From Anarhynchus alexandrinus (Eukaryota > Chordata > Aves > Charadriiformes > Charadriidae), in NCBI GenBank assembly GCA_008711295.1, contig VUYV01000020.1:4586200-4650199 (forward strand): DNA of 64,000 nt. Direction: 5' to 3'. Below, in pieces: positions 13,101 through 24,758 of this stretch (positions are counted from its first letter, which is position 1; each line of letters begins with the position of its first letter). Under the pieces are notes generated by a model. It saw nothing but the letters and a program-made list of their open reading frames with translations. It did not search any database and was not told where the DNA came from. The position numbers and the translations under genes were made by a program.

Positions 13101-16100
13101 CTGTCTGCCGTCTCTTAGATCCCTCCCTGGCCTTCCGCCCAGAGCCCTGGAGGCAGCGAGTGGAGACTGGTGTTTACAAACACAGCTTTTAAACCCTGTG
13201 TGGAATGAGAAAAAGGAGCAAGCCCAGCTGAAGGGCCCAGGGAGGTGCAGATCTCATCAGAGCTTGCAGGGAACGTCTTCCTGAGCCGCCTCTCTTGACC
13301 TAGATGAGCTACGGCTGAGCTGCCAGGACAAGGAACAATGGCAGGCCAGCAGCAAGGGGGCTCTCCAGGCAGTCAGGGCTCCTGCCAGATCTGCCTTGCA
13401 CGAGCTGGGCCCCTCTGGTTGCTACCATGCCAGGGAGCATACAGCAAGACTGATCTTAAAGGCCAGCTCTGCAAGGGATGCAAGACTTTGGGGTTGCATG
13501 AATGGTATCAGCTAGTCCACAAGCCATGAAATCTCTGCCATCTTGTGCCATTCCCAGATGCCGAACTGTGGGTATTCAGGATTGCTGGAGCTTTTTAACT
13601 TCTTTGTTGTTGTTGTTTTTGCAATACTCAGCCTGACCAAACTTGAAGATGGGTTATTTATCACATACCTCAAATGCCATGACACATGTGGCCTATTGCA
13701 CCAGTGCCCCTAAGCTACCCCTACCCCACAGCCATTTTATCTGTAAACCACAGGCTCCTTCCCGGTACTCCTATTGTTCCAGTGACCACCAGAGCCGATA
13801 CCAGCATTGGCCTCTGGTGGATGGTCCCGGCAAGCAGGCAACACTCAGCATAAACTGAATTCTTCTCCCTCCCTGAGCCCCTGTGCCCAGTCAGCTTTTC
13901 CCTCCACCGCACGGACCCCCACCAAGGTGCTGTGAGTCTGTGCCAGTGAGGATGGCAGTAGCGGCTGTCATGTGGACATCAGTCCTTGGAGAGCTGTCCT
14001 CATCCAACACGTTTCCCCTAGGACACCAAACGCCCGTCAGCTGCTGGCTGTCTCCCACTGTGCAGCGCTGGGTGTGACACCCGAGAGCGGGGTGATTTTC
14101 TGTGAAACCAATTTACTCGAGTCCTTTCTGAGGTCTTGTCTCGAGGGGGAAATTCTCCAGCGTTGCTGTTGTGGGAGAAGTTATTCTGCAATAACTTTTA
14201 AAAGAGCTGCCCACGGGGACACAGTATGCTGGAAAAACAGTCATTTCATTCGGGTGTGATCACTCCCAATTCGTGAGCCTGGCTCGTTCCCCTCCCTCCT
14301 ATCCACTGGAAATTAGCTTGCTCGATTCAGCTGCAAGCTCTTTGCAGGCAAGGATTTGAGGGCCGCAGTTTCGCCTGCGATAGGACAGCCGCCCAGCTCG
14401 ACGGGCTGGTGTGCTCTCCTCCCTGCTTCAAAACAAACGGCAAAGCATGCAAATGTGCAAAGCTAGCATGTAGCCCGCTCTTGGGAAGGGATGTGACTCC
14501 TCAGCCTTCTCTAGGGACCCACATGGAAACTGAGCTGTGAAAATAAAAATAACGGTCCTGGTGAGAGCACAGCAAAGACTTCCAGCAGCTGTGACTAACA
14601 TTAAACCACTTGGCAAAGGGCTTCTCGCTCTTGCTCTCTCTGCCTCTCCCACTCTCCGGGAACCTCAGAAAGGCCATAACTAGAATCTCAGTTTGGGGAA
14701 GGGGAGGATGAAGAACACGTAGATGCCCAGCAGGGGATTTCCTACAGCTATTGCTCGTACCAGGCAGAGAATAGCCACGTGCAGCAGCTCCAAAAGCAAC
14801 TCACAGGAAGGGAAAGGCGTGAGATTGTTTGCGTGAAATATATACACCAGGGCTGGCTGAAGGCAGCCCAGACCTCTGTTTCCTTGGATGTGGAAGCAAG
14901 GCCCGGGGTTTTGCCAGCAGCCTGCCGTCACCCAGCCTGCTCTCTTATGCTAGTAGGGATGCGTCTGCAGCAGCAAACATCCAGGCAGAGGAGATTTTCA
15001 GGATGGATTGCTTGGAAGGGAGGGAAGGGGCGAGTGGGTGTGGAAGAGGATAAACCTGTAATGTTCCTCAATTGCGGTGCAGAAGGAGGCCTCAAATTTC
15101 CTCCTAGGGCTCAAACTTACCTTGGCAGAGCTCTTATCAGTGTTCAGCCACTCACTCACGCAGGGAAAAAGCCAATGCTACCTGATGCACTGGGCCCTTC
15201 CTGGGACTGTAGGCTCCATTCTTCTTCTGCCCTAGACTGACACAGTTACAGCCTTCCTCAGGGCTGACCCGGTTGCAGCTGAAAGCCACAGGAGACACAT
15301 GGATGCAGCAGAACCAGACAGACATAAGCTGCGCTCTGGCACAGGCAGGATGAGGCAGTTGCCTGTGGGAGAAACTGCTTGGGTGCTAGAAATCTGCTGG
15401 TTGCCTTTACACAGAAGCAGGTTCAGGAGAGAAACCCCTTGTAGAGCAGTTGAGCTCTGTACTGTCTCCTCTACACCGCAAAGCGCATGCCACTGGTGTT
15501 ATACCCTTCTTATCAGATGAGTACACCAGCCATGGCCCATCATTAGCTGCTACGCAGCAGCCTTCCTTCCCAGCCAGACCATCCTCTTTACAACACTAAC
15601 CTCTCTGAGGAGGAGGGGAGCAGGGGAATAGCACTTTTAAAGCAGTCTGCCCCGCAAACCGTGGCCCCGATATTGTTTGTGCTGAAGTCCAAAAGCAGGA
15701 AGATCAGTCTTTTTGCTTTTTTTTTTCCGAGCAGTCAATAACTAACCTCTGGGACCCGGCTGCTTACGAGACACGGAGAGAAAATTTCTAAAAGACAGCA
15801 ATAAAGAGGACGTGGGTGCAGGGGGAGGAGGAAGGCGGGGAGGGGGAGAGGAGGGATACGTATGTCACAGCTTACCTCAGAGCCAGAATTAGAAGCTGGG
15901 TAAAAAAAATAAAATCACAGCAGGAAATAATGTGTAGCTTAAAATAGCAACATCAAATGGGAGCGAGAATGGGGAGTGGGTGGTATTTGAGGTTGCTGCT
16001 CTGTTCCTCCCTCAATGGCAGGGTGATTAATATGTCTACGCTACTTGTGTTTATGTAACAAAGGGCACTAAAGGCCAAAGCTGCATTTTCACTAAACACT

Positions 16101-16444
16101 GCAGGGGAGTCTGTGAATCTTTTCTTCCCCCCATAGCATTAAGTGGGAGGATCTGCACTTGCGCTTCCTGCCCCAGAAACAAAAAAAACCCAAAATTTAA
16201 AAAAATCCATGCTTCAGCACTGCACACGCAGTTACATTTCCATGGCTTGGCAGGGCAGCACAGAGACCTTTAAGGCTTTGAAGGCATTCTTCTGTCTTTC
16301 ATGGCTCCCCACAGAAAAAGCCTGTTCCCAGCGCACACCTGTAAACATGGTCAGGTTGTCTCTGGCTGGAGGCTGCGCTGTAATAGCAGGCAAGGTACCA
16401 CTGCGTGTTACTACACATTTTCCTGCTCGTTCTCTGTATTTGCA

Positions 16445-16560
16445 GTGAATCATAGATCTCTGAGACGGGTCATGCAGTCCATTTCCTTGCCAGCACAGGA
16501 TTGTTCCCAGCCATTTACTCAATCCCTCACGTTTCTCTTGGGAGGCAATGATTCAGACTG
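16445..16560 (-). mobile_element. Probable old CR1-like fragment, reverse orientation
   Basis: Read on the plus strand, AATCATAGATCTCTGAG, TCATGCAGTCCATTTCC and GCCAGCACAGGATTGTTCCC follow the order of a reversed CR1 3' end (tail, then the region of the conserved AGTCCA block, then AGGAT). Divergence is high. Confidence 0.5.
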
Positions 16561-17043
16561 ATCAGTCTTTTCTCTACACACCTTGTATCCTGAGAACTGC
16601 ATTAAAGACTGGCAAGCACTCACGTGTTTTGGTAAGGAAGGGATATTTCTCTTGTGTGCATCAAGAAATATTCAGCTCACTGCATCACTGTTCACTGATG
16701 ACGCTGAAGTTACCTAGCAAAGCGACCGAGGGAGGTATGGCACTTGTTTTTCAGACTGCTGTGATCTCCTCTGGACTAAAAAGCAGAACAGGCCTGCTCT
16801 GAACTTGCAGAGAAAGATGGGAAAGCATCCCAAGCGAGCCACAAGGGGTGTGGGAAGCTTGCGTCTCAGTTGGTCACGCTCAGCACCTCTCACTCGTCTG
16901 AAAGGCGCTGTGCTGCTACAGCTCACCCCTCTCAATGTTTGGTCCCCCCAGAGAGCAAAGACGAGAGCAAAGACTTTCATTCACCTGCGCACCCAGTATA
17001 AGCTTGCACTCCTCACAGTCACTCCTCTTATCAAAATATCTTT

Positions 17044-17098
17044 GTTTGCAAGTATCGGTACATGCAAATAAGTTTGCAAATATCTGTACATGCAAATA
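17044..17098 (+). repeat. Tandem 27-28 bp duplication carrying two octamers
   Basis: Copies 17044-17070 and 17072-17098 agree at 25 of 27 positions, period 28. Each ends with ACATGCAAATA, so a perfect ATGCAAAT (POU/Oct motif) occurs at 17062-17069 and again at 17090-17097. Confidence 0.85.
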
Positions 17099-17999
17099 GC
17101 ATAAGACCGAGTTTGTCGTGTGATAAAAACCTGCTGCGCGGGCCTGATTCTGATATGCTCTGACATCAGCAAATATCTTTACCGTAAGTCGGGCCATGCT
17201 GCTGTCAGAGGAAGGAGAATCTGGCCCAGACCTGATGCAAATCTTCCCACAGGCAGGCAGAGCAGCATGATTTGTTTAAACATGGCATGCTGGTGGCTGC
17301 AGACAGAGATCACTCCCAGCAACTCCATCAACATGTATAATATCCTGCTAGTTAAATCCGGCCGTGGTGAATATCTCCACCATGTTATCCCTCCAAGCAA
17401 ATATAGTACCTGTATGGAAGAAATTCCTCAGAACGTTTCCTGTCTGGAGCTAAAGCTTGCCAGGGACTGAATTTCCTGTGAGGCTACAGTTGAGAATGCA
17501 AAGCAAAGAAGCTAACAAGAAAATGAGATGATATGTATTTGAACCTGCTCTACACAGTTCCTCCTCAGCAAGCACATTTTCCCCCTCTGTTTAAATAAAA
17601 AAGAAACACTTAGATTTTCAAATATCGTCTGGGTTATTTTTCATTAGTAATTTTTACCCCACTGCCTCCCTTTTTGCCTGTTTTTTTCCAGCTGCAATTC
17701 TCTGACTTACACATCCTGAAAATGAAAGAGGTTGTTTTTGCCAATAGCAAAGTGCTGTGCATCCTTTCAACCATCTGGAAATGGATTTTTTATTCTTCCT
17801 CTCTCCCAACCACACACGCACGTGCACACACACAACCAAGTCTTTGTCTCTTGGAATCATTTCCCGCACCAAAGCTGATGGCCATGAAAAGAATTCAATA
17901 AAAACGTTCCACAGGCATTAAGAGGACGAGATAGAATAAACAGGGCGACTTCCTGGGCACTTGTTCTCATCCAAACTGCCACCTCATGAGGAACTGATG

Positions 18000-18230
18000 A
18001 ACGCAATGGAGCATACGGTTCAGTGGTTAGAGATTAAGAGAGGTAGTTAAGGCTCCTCTGGTTTTGTCCTGGCTCTGCTACAAATCTCCTTTGTCACTAA
18101 CAGCAAGTTGCCTACCTGCTTAGTGCCTCAGCCCCCCCCAGCTATAAATAAGGATACAGATACTTTCTAACCCTGTGTGATGATCAATGCATTCGTGTTT
18201 GTAACGTGAGCTGATCTCCAGAGATGAAAG
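18000..18230 (+). mobile_element. MIR-like SINE
   Basis: CAGTGGTTAGAG, then GTCCTGGCTCTGCTAC, GCAAGTTGCCTACCTGCTTA, GTGCCTCAG, AAATAAGGATACAGATA and TGTGTGATGATCAATGCAT follow MIR order from the tRNA-like head through the core to the 3' part. It is a very old insertion. Confidence 0.7.
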
Positions 18231-21200
18231 AAGTAATCTAAAGCGAAAATTGCCATGATAGCTCTATGCTGAAACTAATAGAGTCAAGCAGGACAGTCTG
18301 GGAGCCAGAGACTAGACTTGATCATCTCTTGCCCAGAGGCAAATGTTAAGTGAGCTATGTCACCATGCTATCCAGATGACTGCAGGTCTGCAAGAGGAGA
18401 CAAAGAAGAGCCAGAGCCACACTGACTGGTACAAACATGCTTACGGTGTCCAGCTGAGAATGAGTAACAGCTGCTTGCTCATCATCCTGATTTCTGTCAC
18501 TACTAGTGTTTCTGAATGCTGAAGTGTCCCAATGCTGTGACTCAGGGCTGTGAGTCATGGGCTGTATGTCTCTACCACATGGAATCACTCACTTGCTCTC
18601 TCCGATGAGATTGCAGAAATCACAGATCATCTTGGGTCTCCTACAGTGGTAAGTCTTAAAAATATAGACAGATATTTACAAACACATCCAGAACTAAGTC
18701 ATTGTGTCTCCAATGACTGTCTATCAGGGATTCATATTAGAGATCAATTTCACATACACACTCTCACCCAATAAATCTAGAAAAAATAGAAGTCTTTTTT
18801 TTTCCCTCTGAGGACATTTAATTCCTATATCCCCAAAGCTCTAGTAAATCTGGACTAAACAGGATGCAGTGCAGGTAGTATTCAACCTTTTGCCTCCCCT
18901 GCTCTTACCAGTCACACATTTAGACCTGAAATGCTGACAACAGGGCGACACACTGCTTTTTGGCATCGGATCTGCCTCATCTTTGTCCAGGCTCTCCAGC
19001 CTTCCTGGTAAGGAAGCTTTGATCTAGTAGCATTCCCCTAACCTCAGTGCTAGGCTGCAATTAGTTGCACGCAGGGCTGCAGTGGGAGCCCTCTCTGAGC
19101 TGGCTGGCAAGACCTCTGAGAAGACACCGGATACTCCTGAGGTATCATCAAGACCTGTGTTGACCACATACAACGCGATGGACAATTTTTCCACCTACAG
19201 ACTGCGACAGCAACCAGCTGCGCGTTCAGGAGCTCACCTCCAGTTTATATAAATTCTCTGTTGATACAGGTGCAGCTGAATGGCCGCTGCTTCCTCTTGA
19301 GATGAGGGAGCAGGAGCTCATCTCAGCACTGAGGTGCAAAGCCCTGAGTGATCTCACCGGCTGGGAACCTCCTGCACTGCCTGCCTGTACAGCACCTAAT
19401 CAGTGAAGTGGAGGCCCCACGCTGACAAGAGTGGGATTGCCGATACTCCTCTAGTGGCAGCGTGGTTTGTGTTGGCAAAAGAATGTTTCTGTTGGCATAT
19501 GCCTCTTCCCTGAATTGATTAAGTCATGCCTGGTGTTGGAAATATCTCTGCAGCAAGGTGTTTTGTTGGTGTAAAGCTGCGGTAAAGAATCACTCTCCCT
19601 GCTCACAGCCAGTCTGGATCCTTCCCCCAAAACGAGATAAAAGACTACGATGGCAACCTCTCTGGGTGAGCTTTCTGTGTGCCGAGACAGGGTGAGTGGA
19701 CTTACACATCTGAACTAATGTAGACAACCCCCGCGATCCGTACTAGGAAAGCAAACACAATGCTCCGAGTACAGGGACTCCCGAGTGATAGGAAGTGACT
19801 ACAGCACACCAATTCCTCTATTCCCGTAACTCTCTGTGGGTTTGCCAATAATCCTTATCGTCCTTGCTGAGAAAGGAGTGCCTTTGCTAACTGATTACAT
19901 CCTCCTTTCCTTACTGTGGTCAGCCAGTTGCTGCATGCCAGAAACAGCTGGTATGATTGATAGATAAGCACACGTCTCAATGTATTTTCCGCTGTCTGCT
20001 GTAACCACATCCATCCCTGCAGTCACTACAAAGGCAGTTTTAGAAAGGAGTGAAACAACACAGAGCAGTTTTGTTACCAGTACTAGTTTTCTAGAAACAC
20101 TGATCCAGGGAATCTCAACTTTTCCCATACTTCCATACAAAATACTGCAGGTCTCCTGCCAGAAGGCAGGATGGTCCCAGCCCTCCCTACCACCCCCCAA
20201 CAACAGCACGTCCCACAGCCCAACAGCCCCTGCAGACGAGGCAATTATTCTGCCGGACCAAGAATATTCAGGGTTTGAGACCCTGGGATATCAGGACTCC
20301 GAGATACCACCCCTCAGCTAGCATCCGTGCCCTTCACTGAGGCAGGGGTGAGTCTAACAACACAACCTGAGACTAACCAAGAAATGTACAAGACCAGAGT
20401 CTTTGAGGACAAGCATGCATTTGGAATTTTACCCCATTTTGATCAAAGCTCTGTGCACCTTGAGTTCAGTATTTCTGGATAACCTGAAGGCATTCTTCGA
20501 CTGCAGCAGCACAGTTAAGTAAAAATATGCTTCAGGATCACCTCTATTCCAAGCAGATCACCCTCTTTTAAGCAGCACATCCTGAGAAAAGGCATCTCGG
20601 GCCAAATTTCTCTTAGATTTGAGTCACAGGAGTGACATCAGAGATGAAGTTAGCCCAGCTTGTCAAGTGACTAGAAGATGGCAAATTTTATTTTGGTGGG
20701 GTTTTTTTTCTGTACTAGTTCCTGGAATCTGGTTTGTAGACGCAGCCCTTCCCTTTCTGTTAGCTCATGCCATGAGGTGGGCAGGGACGTTCAAATAGCA
20801 TCTTCTTTGACCTTTCTGGTACTGAGATGATTGTTGTTGCTTTTTTGGAGGCTTCTGAGAAGCTCCCACAAGCCTCTGTTCCCCCCATCTCCTGAACTGC
20901 ATCTGCAGCATCCAACCACAGTCCCTCCGGAGGGCAGCGTGGCTCTCACAGTGACGACACCACACTCTTAATTTGTTCCAGCCTGTTTCACACTGACATT
21001 TTAGCACTGACGTCATCAGCTGCTGAAATTTCATTGCTGCTGCTAAGAATAACAGCCCTTCTCATCCCCCACCTTACACCAAATAATTATTTATTAATAC
21101 AGTAGGGATCTAGGCTTATCTTTTCTGACACAAATCAGGTTCTGGTGGTTAAAAGAAGTAAGAACAAAGCACTGGAGATACTTATATGTTCTGTCAACCT

Positions 21201-21429
21201 GGGACCAAAAAAAATATCAAGAGTGTATTGTTAAGTGGTAAGAGTGCTATAAAAAATGAACAGGAAAAGTTCAGCCTGATTTGGTTTAAGGCTTCCTTGT
21301 CAGATAGTCTTAGGCACTGCAAATTGCTTAAATAGCCTAGGCTATAATCTGCCCCACAAGTCTCTTACAAAGCCCCTTCCAAATTCTCCATGGCTTTGTA
21401 CCTTGAATATTGCTTATACTGGTGCAGTG

Positions 21430-21620
21430 TGAGTGTAAGATACTGCCAAATCAGAATTCCCCATTGACTTTGGGGCCCGAACCAAATCCCATTGATTTCC
21501 GTGGGAGGATTTCTATTAACTTGAATGGGCATTGAATCAAACCTAAATTGGCAGTGCTCTGCACCCATTTGGCATAGTGTAGTTGTCTGCATAAGGTGGA
21601 GAATCAGGTCCAAAGACACT
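21430..21620. repeat. Possible ancient amniote interspersed repeat
   Basis: CCCATTGACTTTGGGGCC, AAATCCCATTGATTTCCGTGG and TTAACTTGAATGGGCATTG are typical of an old reptile/bird repeat that carries several 'attgacttcaatggg' motifs. The assignment rests on motif memory. Confidence 0.45.
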
Positions 21621-21704
21621 GAGAAATGTGTTAATTAAGAGTATTACTGAGGAGAGTGAGCTTTTCCATCGTTAAGCTGATAAACCGAATTTGTTCTATA
21701 CTTT

Positions 21705-21900
21705 TAATGGCAAAGGGTCAGATTTTCAAAGACACTTGGTCTAAAGATGACGCTGAGCGCTTAGAGGATTTCCAAGAAACGTTTAAAGGCCAATCAGGTG
21801 CTGAAGAGCCTTTCAAATCAACAGCTCTGTTCACTTATTCACACGCTTTTGAAAATCCTCGGAGGTACCTATTTGCATTTTCGGTAGCCTTATAAATCTA
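21705..21900. repeat. Possible ancient amniote repeat, second fragment
   Basis: GGGTCAGATTTTCAAAGACAC near its left end, then later GCTTTTGAAAATCC, GGAGGTACCTATTTGC form the two mirrored ends of an old repeat whose arms both carry 'ttttcaaa' motifs. It lies within 100 bases of the preceding repeat. Confidence 0.45.
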
Positions 21901-23949
21901 ATCGTAAGTCATAAGATGACCATTACCTGCGGCCGGCAGCCAGCTCTACCCACGGATTCCTGATCGGCGCCTGGGCCCTCGTAAGCACACTGAGCAGCAG
22001 CTGAGAGAAACTGGCACCAGGAGCAGTCACTGCACAAAGTATTGCCTACAGGTACCTGCCCTCTATAGCCCCTCCTCACAGGAGACGACCAGCATCTCCG
22101 TCAGAGGCAGCAACTCATCCGCAGTCCCTCCTGGTCAGGGGTGACACAGGCCTTTAAAGACCAGACACACAGAGGTCCTGGAAATGTTATTTTGAACCAC
22201 TGCTGGGGAAGTCGGTGGCTAGCACAGCTTCCGCTCCAGAAGCAGAGCTGAACCGAGACGGGACTAGCATCCGGTCAAGGAGAAAATTCTCAAAACTGTT
22301 TTGTTACTGCTTCCCCATCAACTCTGAGGTCCGGCATCATTTCCTATGTTGCTGCTGACCCTCTCGGGCGCCTTCCTCCACGGCTTGATCTTTAGAAACT
22401 GCTGCATTCATTATCTCCGCATGTCCCTTTACTGCAGAATAAGGGAAGTTTTAGGAGCTGGCCCTTCCGATGGGTCCTTTGGTGACTTGGCTGGAGTATT
22501 TTGCCTGGCTGTTATTTTTCATTTGAACTTGAGTGCTCGGCGTAGTGTTTTCCTGGAAAGCACAGGGAGATTGATCATGAGACATGAAAGACAGACTGCT
22601 TAAAAATCCTAGAGGCTGCAAGAGAGAGAAGATGAGAGCAGCATTTTCACACTAAGATGCCTTCCCCTGAAGGGCCGCAGGGGAAGAGATCCAGAAAAGG
22701 TAGATGCTAGAAAGGAAAGCGAAGAGAAAGTGAAAGTGCTGTTAGAGCGGAGCTTTGAAAATGAAGTACAGGAGCTTGGAATGTCTCCTCCGACCCCTGG
22801 CAGCCATTCTTGTTCAGCCTGAATCAGTCAGCAAGGTCACATGCCGCTGGGCCGACAGGAGCATATCTTTGCTGACGTGCTTTTCCCAACAGACGTCAGG
22901 ACGGGCTCGGCTGGAAGCCTGAGGGATTGCTTCGGCCACCTGATTTCCTCAAACCCCCACGCTAACCTCTTCCTCCCCATGACTAATTTCCCTGCACCTC
23001 CTCCCACGCACCACCCCAGTTCCTCACCCCATGCATATTTATGCACAAAAGAAACTTGCTAGATTACGCCACCTGCTACTGGGATAAGTACCAGGTAAAG
23101 AGATCGGAACATACTGGGGAACACGACTCCCACAAACCAAGAAAGGGAAGAAAAATTCCTGCCTGGCATTGACAGGCACAGGAGCAGTTCCCCCAACCAG
23201 CTCCTTCTGATAAAACCCCTGCTTCTGGGTTGGAGTTTAAAATGTGCTCTAAAAAACACATTTAAGTTCCTAAAAAAGCTGTTCACTACAAACAAGAAGG
23301 CCTCATGCCCGTGTCGGGGAGTCGGCGGGCCAGATGATACCAGACCTGGTTCAGCTCCAACGGGGTAAGTCATGACTTGGAGCCGCGCGCTGAAAGCAGA
23401 GCCGTGCCTAGCAGCGTCCCTGGGTGTGAGCGGGAACGGCGCTGCCCCACCACATATTTTTTGCTTTCTTTTGCTGACATCTACAAAACTGCTCCCAGCT
23501 TTGTGCTGCGGCCCTGGTTCTGATCCATACCAGTTTTACCCTGGTGCTGCTCCACTGAGGACCAGTTTTGAGCCTCAGCTTTCCCGAGGCGAGCAAGAGG
23601 GGGAACGAGCCTAGAGTTTTATTTATTGCTTACACCAAAAAGAATCATCTAATTAAAAATCACTGGAAACCACATGCATTTGCAGAAATGGCTCCACTTC
23701 AGAGGAATCTCTCGAGGCAAATAAGTGAGTAATTTTTCAAGGGTTTAGACATTTATGAAAATAGCCTCTATAGTTACACTCACTAGGATAAAATTACAAG
23801 TGTTTTCAATCCTCATACTTCGGGGCATAAGTTGATCCTCAGCTGGGGGCCAGGGAGGAATTTCCTCCCAGAGGATATTATTGTTCTGCGAGGTATCTCG
23901 TGGGAGATTCACGTCTTCCTCCAGAGTATTTGGCATTAGCCACTGCAAC

Positions 23950-23970
23950 AAAAAAAAAAAAAAAAAAAAA
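23950..23970 (+). repeat. Poly-A tract, 21 bases
   Basis: An uninterrupted run of 21 A follows CACTGCAAC. It could be the tail of an old retroposed sequence, but I recognise nothing in the bases before it. Confidence 0.9.
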
Positions 23971-24033
23971 GATACTGCAAAAAATGGTACTTCTCAAAAT
24001 GAGCCACTGTCTCCTCTGGCGAGTCCTGCATAT

Positions 24034-24097
24034 CGTATTTATATGCGTTTAACTAATTGGGCAGCCGTATTTACACCCGCTTAACGAACCGGGCAGC
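24034..24097 (+). repeat. Adjacent 32-bp tandem duplication, diverged
   Basis: Copies 24034-24065 and 24066-24097 abut exactly. Both begin CGTATTTA and end GGGCAGC, and they agree at 25 of 32 positions. Five of the seven differences are T in the first copy against C in the second. The pair lies at the upstream edge of the CpG island that holds tRNA-Sec. Confidence 0.85.
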
Positions 24098-24438
24098 CCC
24101 ACGGATGGGGAGAGAAAACGCGGAGCAGCGCCACAGCCGCTACCGCACGTGGGACGCGAGCCCGAGTGGGAGAAAGGCACACGGGTGGGCATCGGGACGG
24201 CACAGCCTGATCCCGCACCGCCGGCTGCTCTGCCAGACCGCGGAACGGGGGCGAGCGCATCACCCCGGGGGCCGGGGGCGGCCCCCGTTGCACAAGCTAC
24301 CCCCGCTCCGGTGTTGTAAGGGACCCCGGAGATCCGGGAAGGGCGGCGGGAAGGGCGCTGGGCTGCTTCTGGGAAGCGCCGTGACTCACCCTCCCCCGCC
24401 CCGCCCCGCCCTCGGCGACAGCCAATCACCGTGCTTCT

Positions 24439-24446
24439 ATTTGCAT
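24439..24446 (+). promoter_or_regulatory. Octamer of the distal sequence element of tRNA-Sec
   Basis: A perfect ATTTGCAT octamer lies at -218 to -211, where snRNA-type promoters carry their distal enhancer. A CCAAT motif is just upstream (about 24422-24426). A weak Staf/ZNF143-like stretch, GTGCTTCTGGGT, follows at 24458-24469. It is short by one base against the consensus, so I do not call it separately. Confidence 0.75.
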
Positions 24447-24587
24447 ACAGCGCCCGGGTGCTTCTGGGTCGGCAGCGGGGGCTGCACCTACCCGTTCCCC
24501 TCCCGGTGTGAGGTGCTCCCCACCGCTGCGGAGTCGCTTCCCCGCACCGGCAACCGGCGGAGGGCGCAGACCTGAGGGCAAAGCGCC

Positions 24588-24608
24588 CCTCACCTTAACC
24601 TGAGGGCG
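24588..24608 (+). promoter_or_regulatory. Proximal sequence element (SNAPc site) of tRNA-Sec
   Basis: The stretch TCACCTTAACCTGAGGG at about -69 to -49 fits the vertebrate PSE pattern TCACCNTNAC and sits the expected distance upstream of the TATA box. SNAPc binding is known for this promoter type; binding here is inferred from sequence and spacing. Confidence 0.8.
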
Positions 24609-24623
24609 GGAGTGCGGTGGGGG

Positions 24624-24631
24624 TTTATATA
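24624..24631 (+). promoter_or_regulatory. TATA element of the tRNA-Sec gene
   Basis: TTTATATA lies at -33 to -26 relative to the first base of the tRNA. Vertebrate tRNA-Sec is known to use a TATA box together with a PSE, like U6 RNA, instead of the usual A box. The position fits that family rule. Confidence 0.88.
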
Positions 24632-24656
24632 GGGGGGCGATGGAGATGGTTCAGTT

Positions 24657-24743
24657 GCCCGGATGACCCTCAGTGGTCTGGGGTGCAGGCTTCAAACCTG
24701 TAGCTGTCTAGCGACAGAGTGGTTCAATTCCACCTTTCGGGCG
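24657..24743 (+). tRNA. TRU-TCA (tRNA-Sec): Selenocysteine tRNA, anticodon TCA
   Basis: This 87-base gene encodes the tRNA that is charged with serine, converted to selenocysteinyl-tRNA, and decodes UGA in selenoprotein mRNAs in the cytoplasm. The sequence matches the vertebrate tRNA-Sec as I remember it along its whole length, with one evident difference from the human gene (C instead of T at position 11). The 9-bp acceptor stem starts GCCCGGATG and pairs with the 3' end, with G as discriminator. The anticodon loop CTTCAAA is at 24690-24696, with TCA at 24692-24694. The D stem is six base pairs (CCTCAG with CTGGGG). The variable arm is long, as in serine-type tRNAs, and the T arm holds the B-box GGTTCAATTCC at 24721-24731. 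There is no intron and no encoded CCA. It sits in a CpG island about 25 kb upstream of the MRPL33 island. A functional gene is more likely than a pseudogene because all stems and the external promoter are intact. Confidence 0.97.
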
Positions 24744-24758
24744 ACCGCTTGAATGGCA

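Larger units (their letters stand above)
10102..24033. other. Intergenic, scattered ancient repeats
   Basis: It holds the MIR-like element at 18000, the CR1-like fragment at 16445, the octamer doublet at 17044, and ancient repeats at 21430 and 21705. A purine-rich G-rich block lies at 15818-15860. The moderately CpG-containing parts at 13-14.4 kb could be regulatory, but I find no exon. Confidence 0.55.

Noticed and set aside
13037..13192. 52-codon open frame with an excellent Kozak start
   Set aside because: No recognisable protein motif, no support from splice signals or repeats, and the length is within chance.
15818..15860. G-rich block as a strict G-quadruplex
   Set aside because: One loop is too long for the usual four-run rule, so this is reported only as a purine-rich stretch.
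24458..24469. Staf/ZNF143 site beside the octamer
   Set aside because: Only a partial match, one base short of the consensus spacing. It is mentioned under the octamer but not called.
24057..24575. 172-codon open frame over the tRNA-Sec island
   Set aside because: Composition-driven, overlapped by frames on the other strand, with no known motif. It covers the Pol III promoter region.
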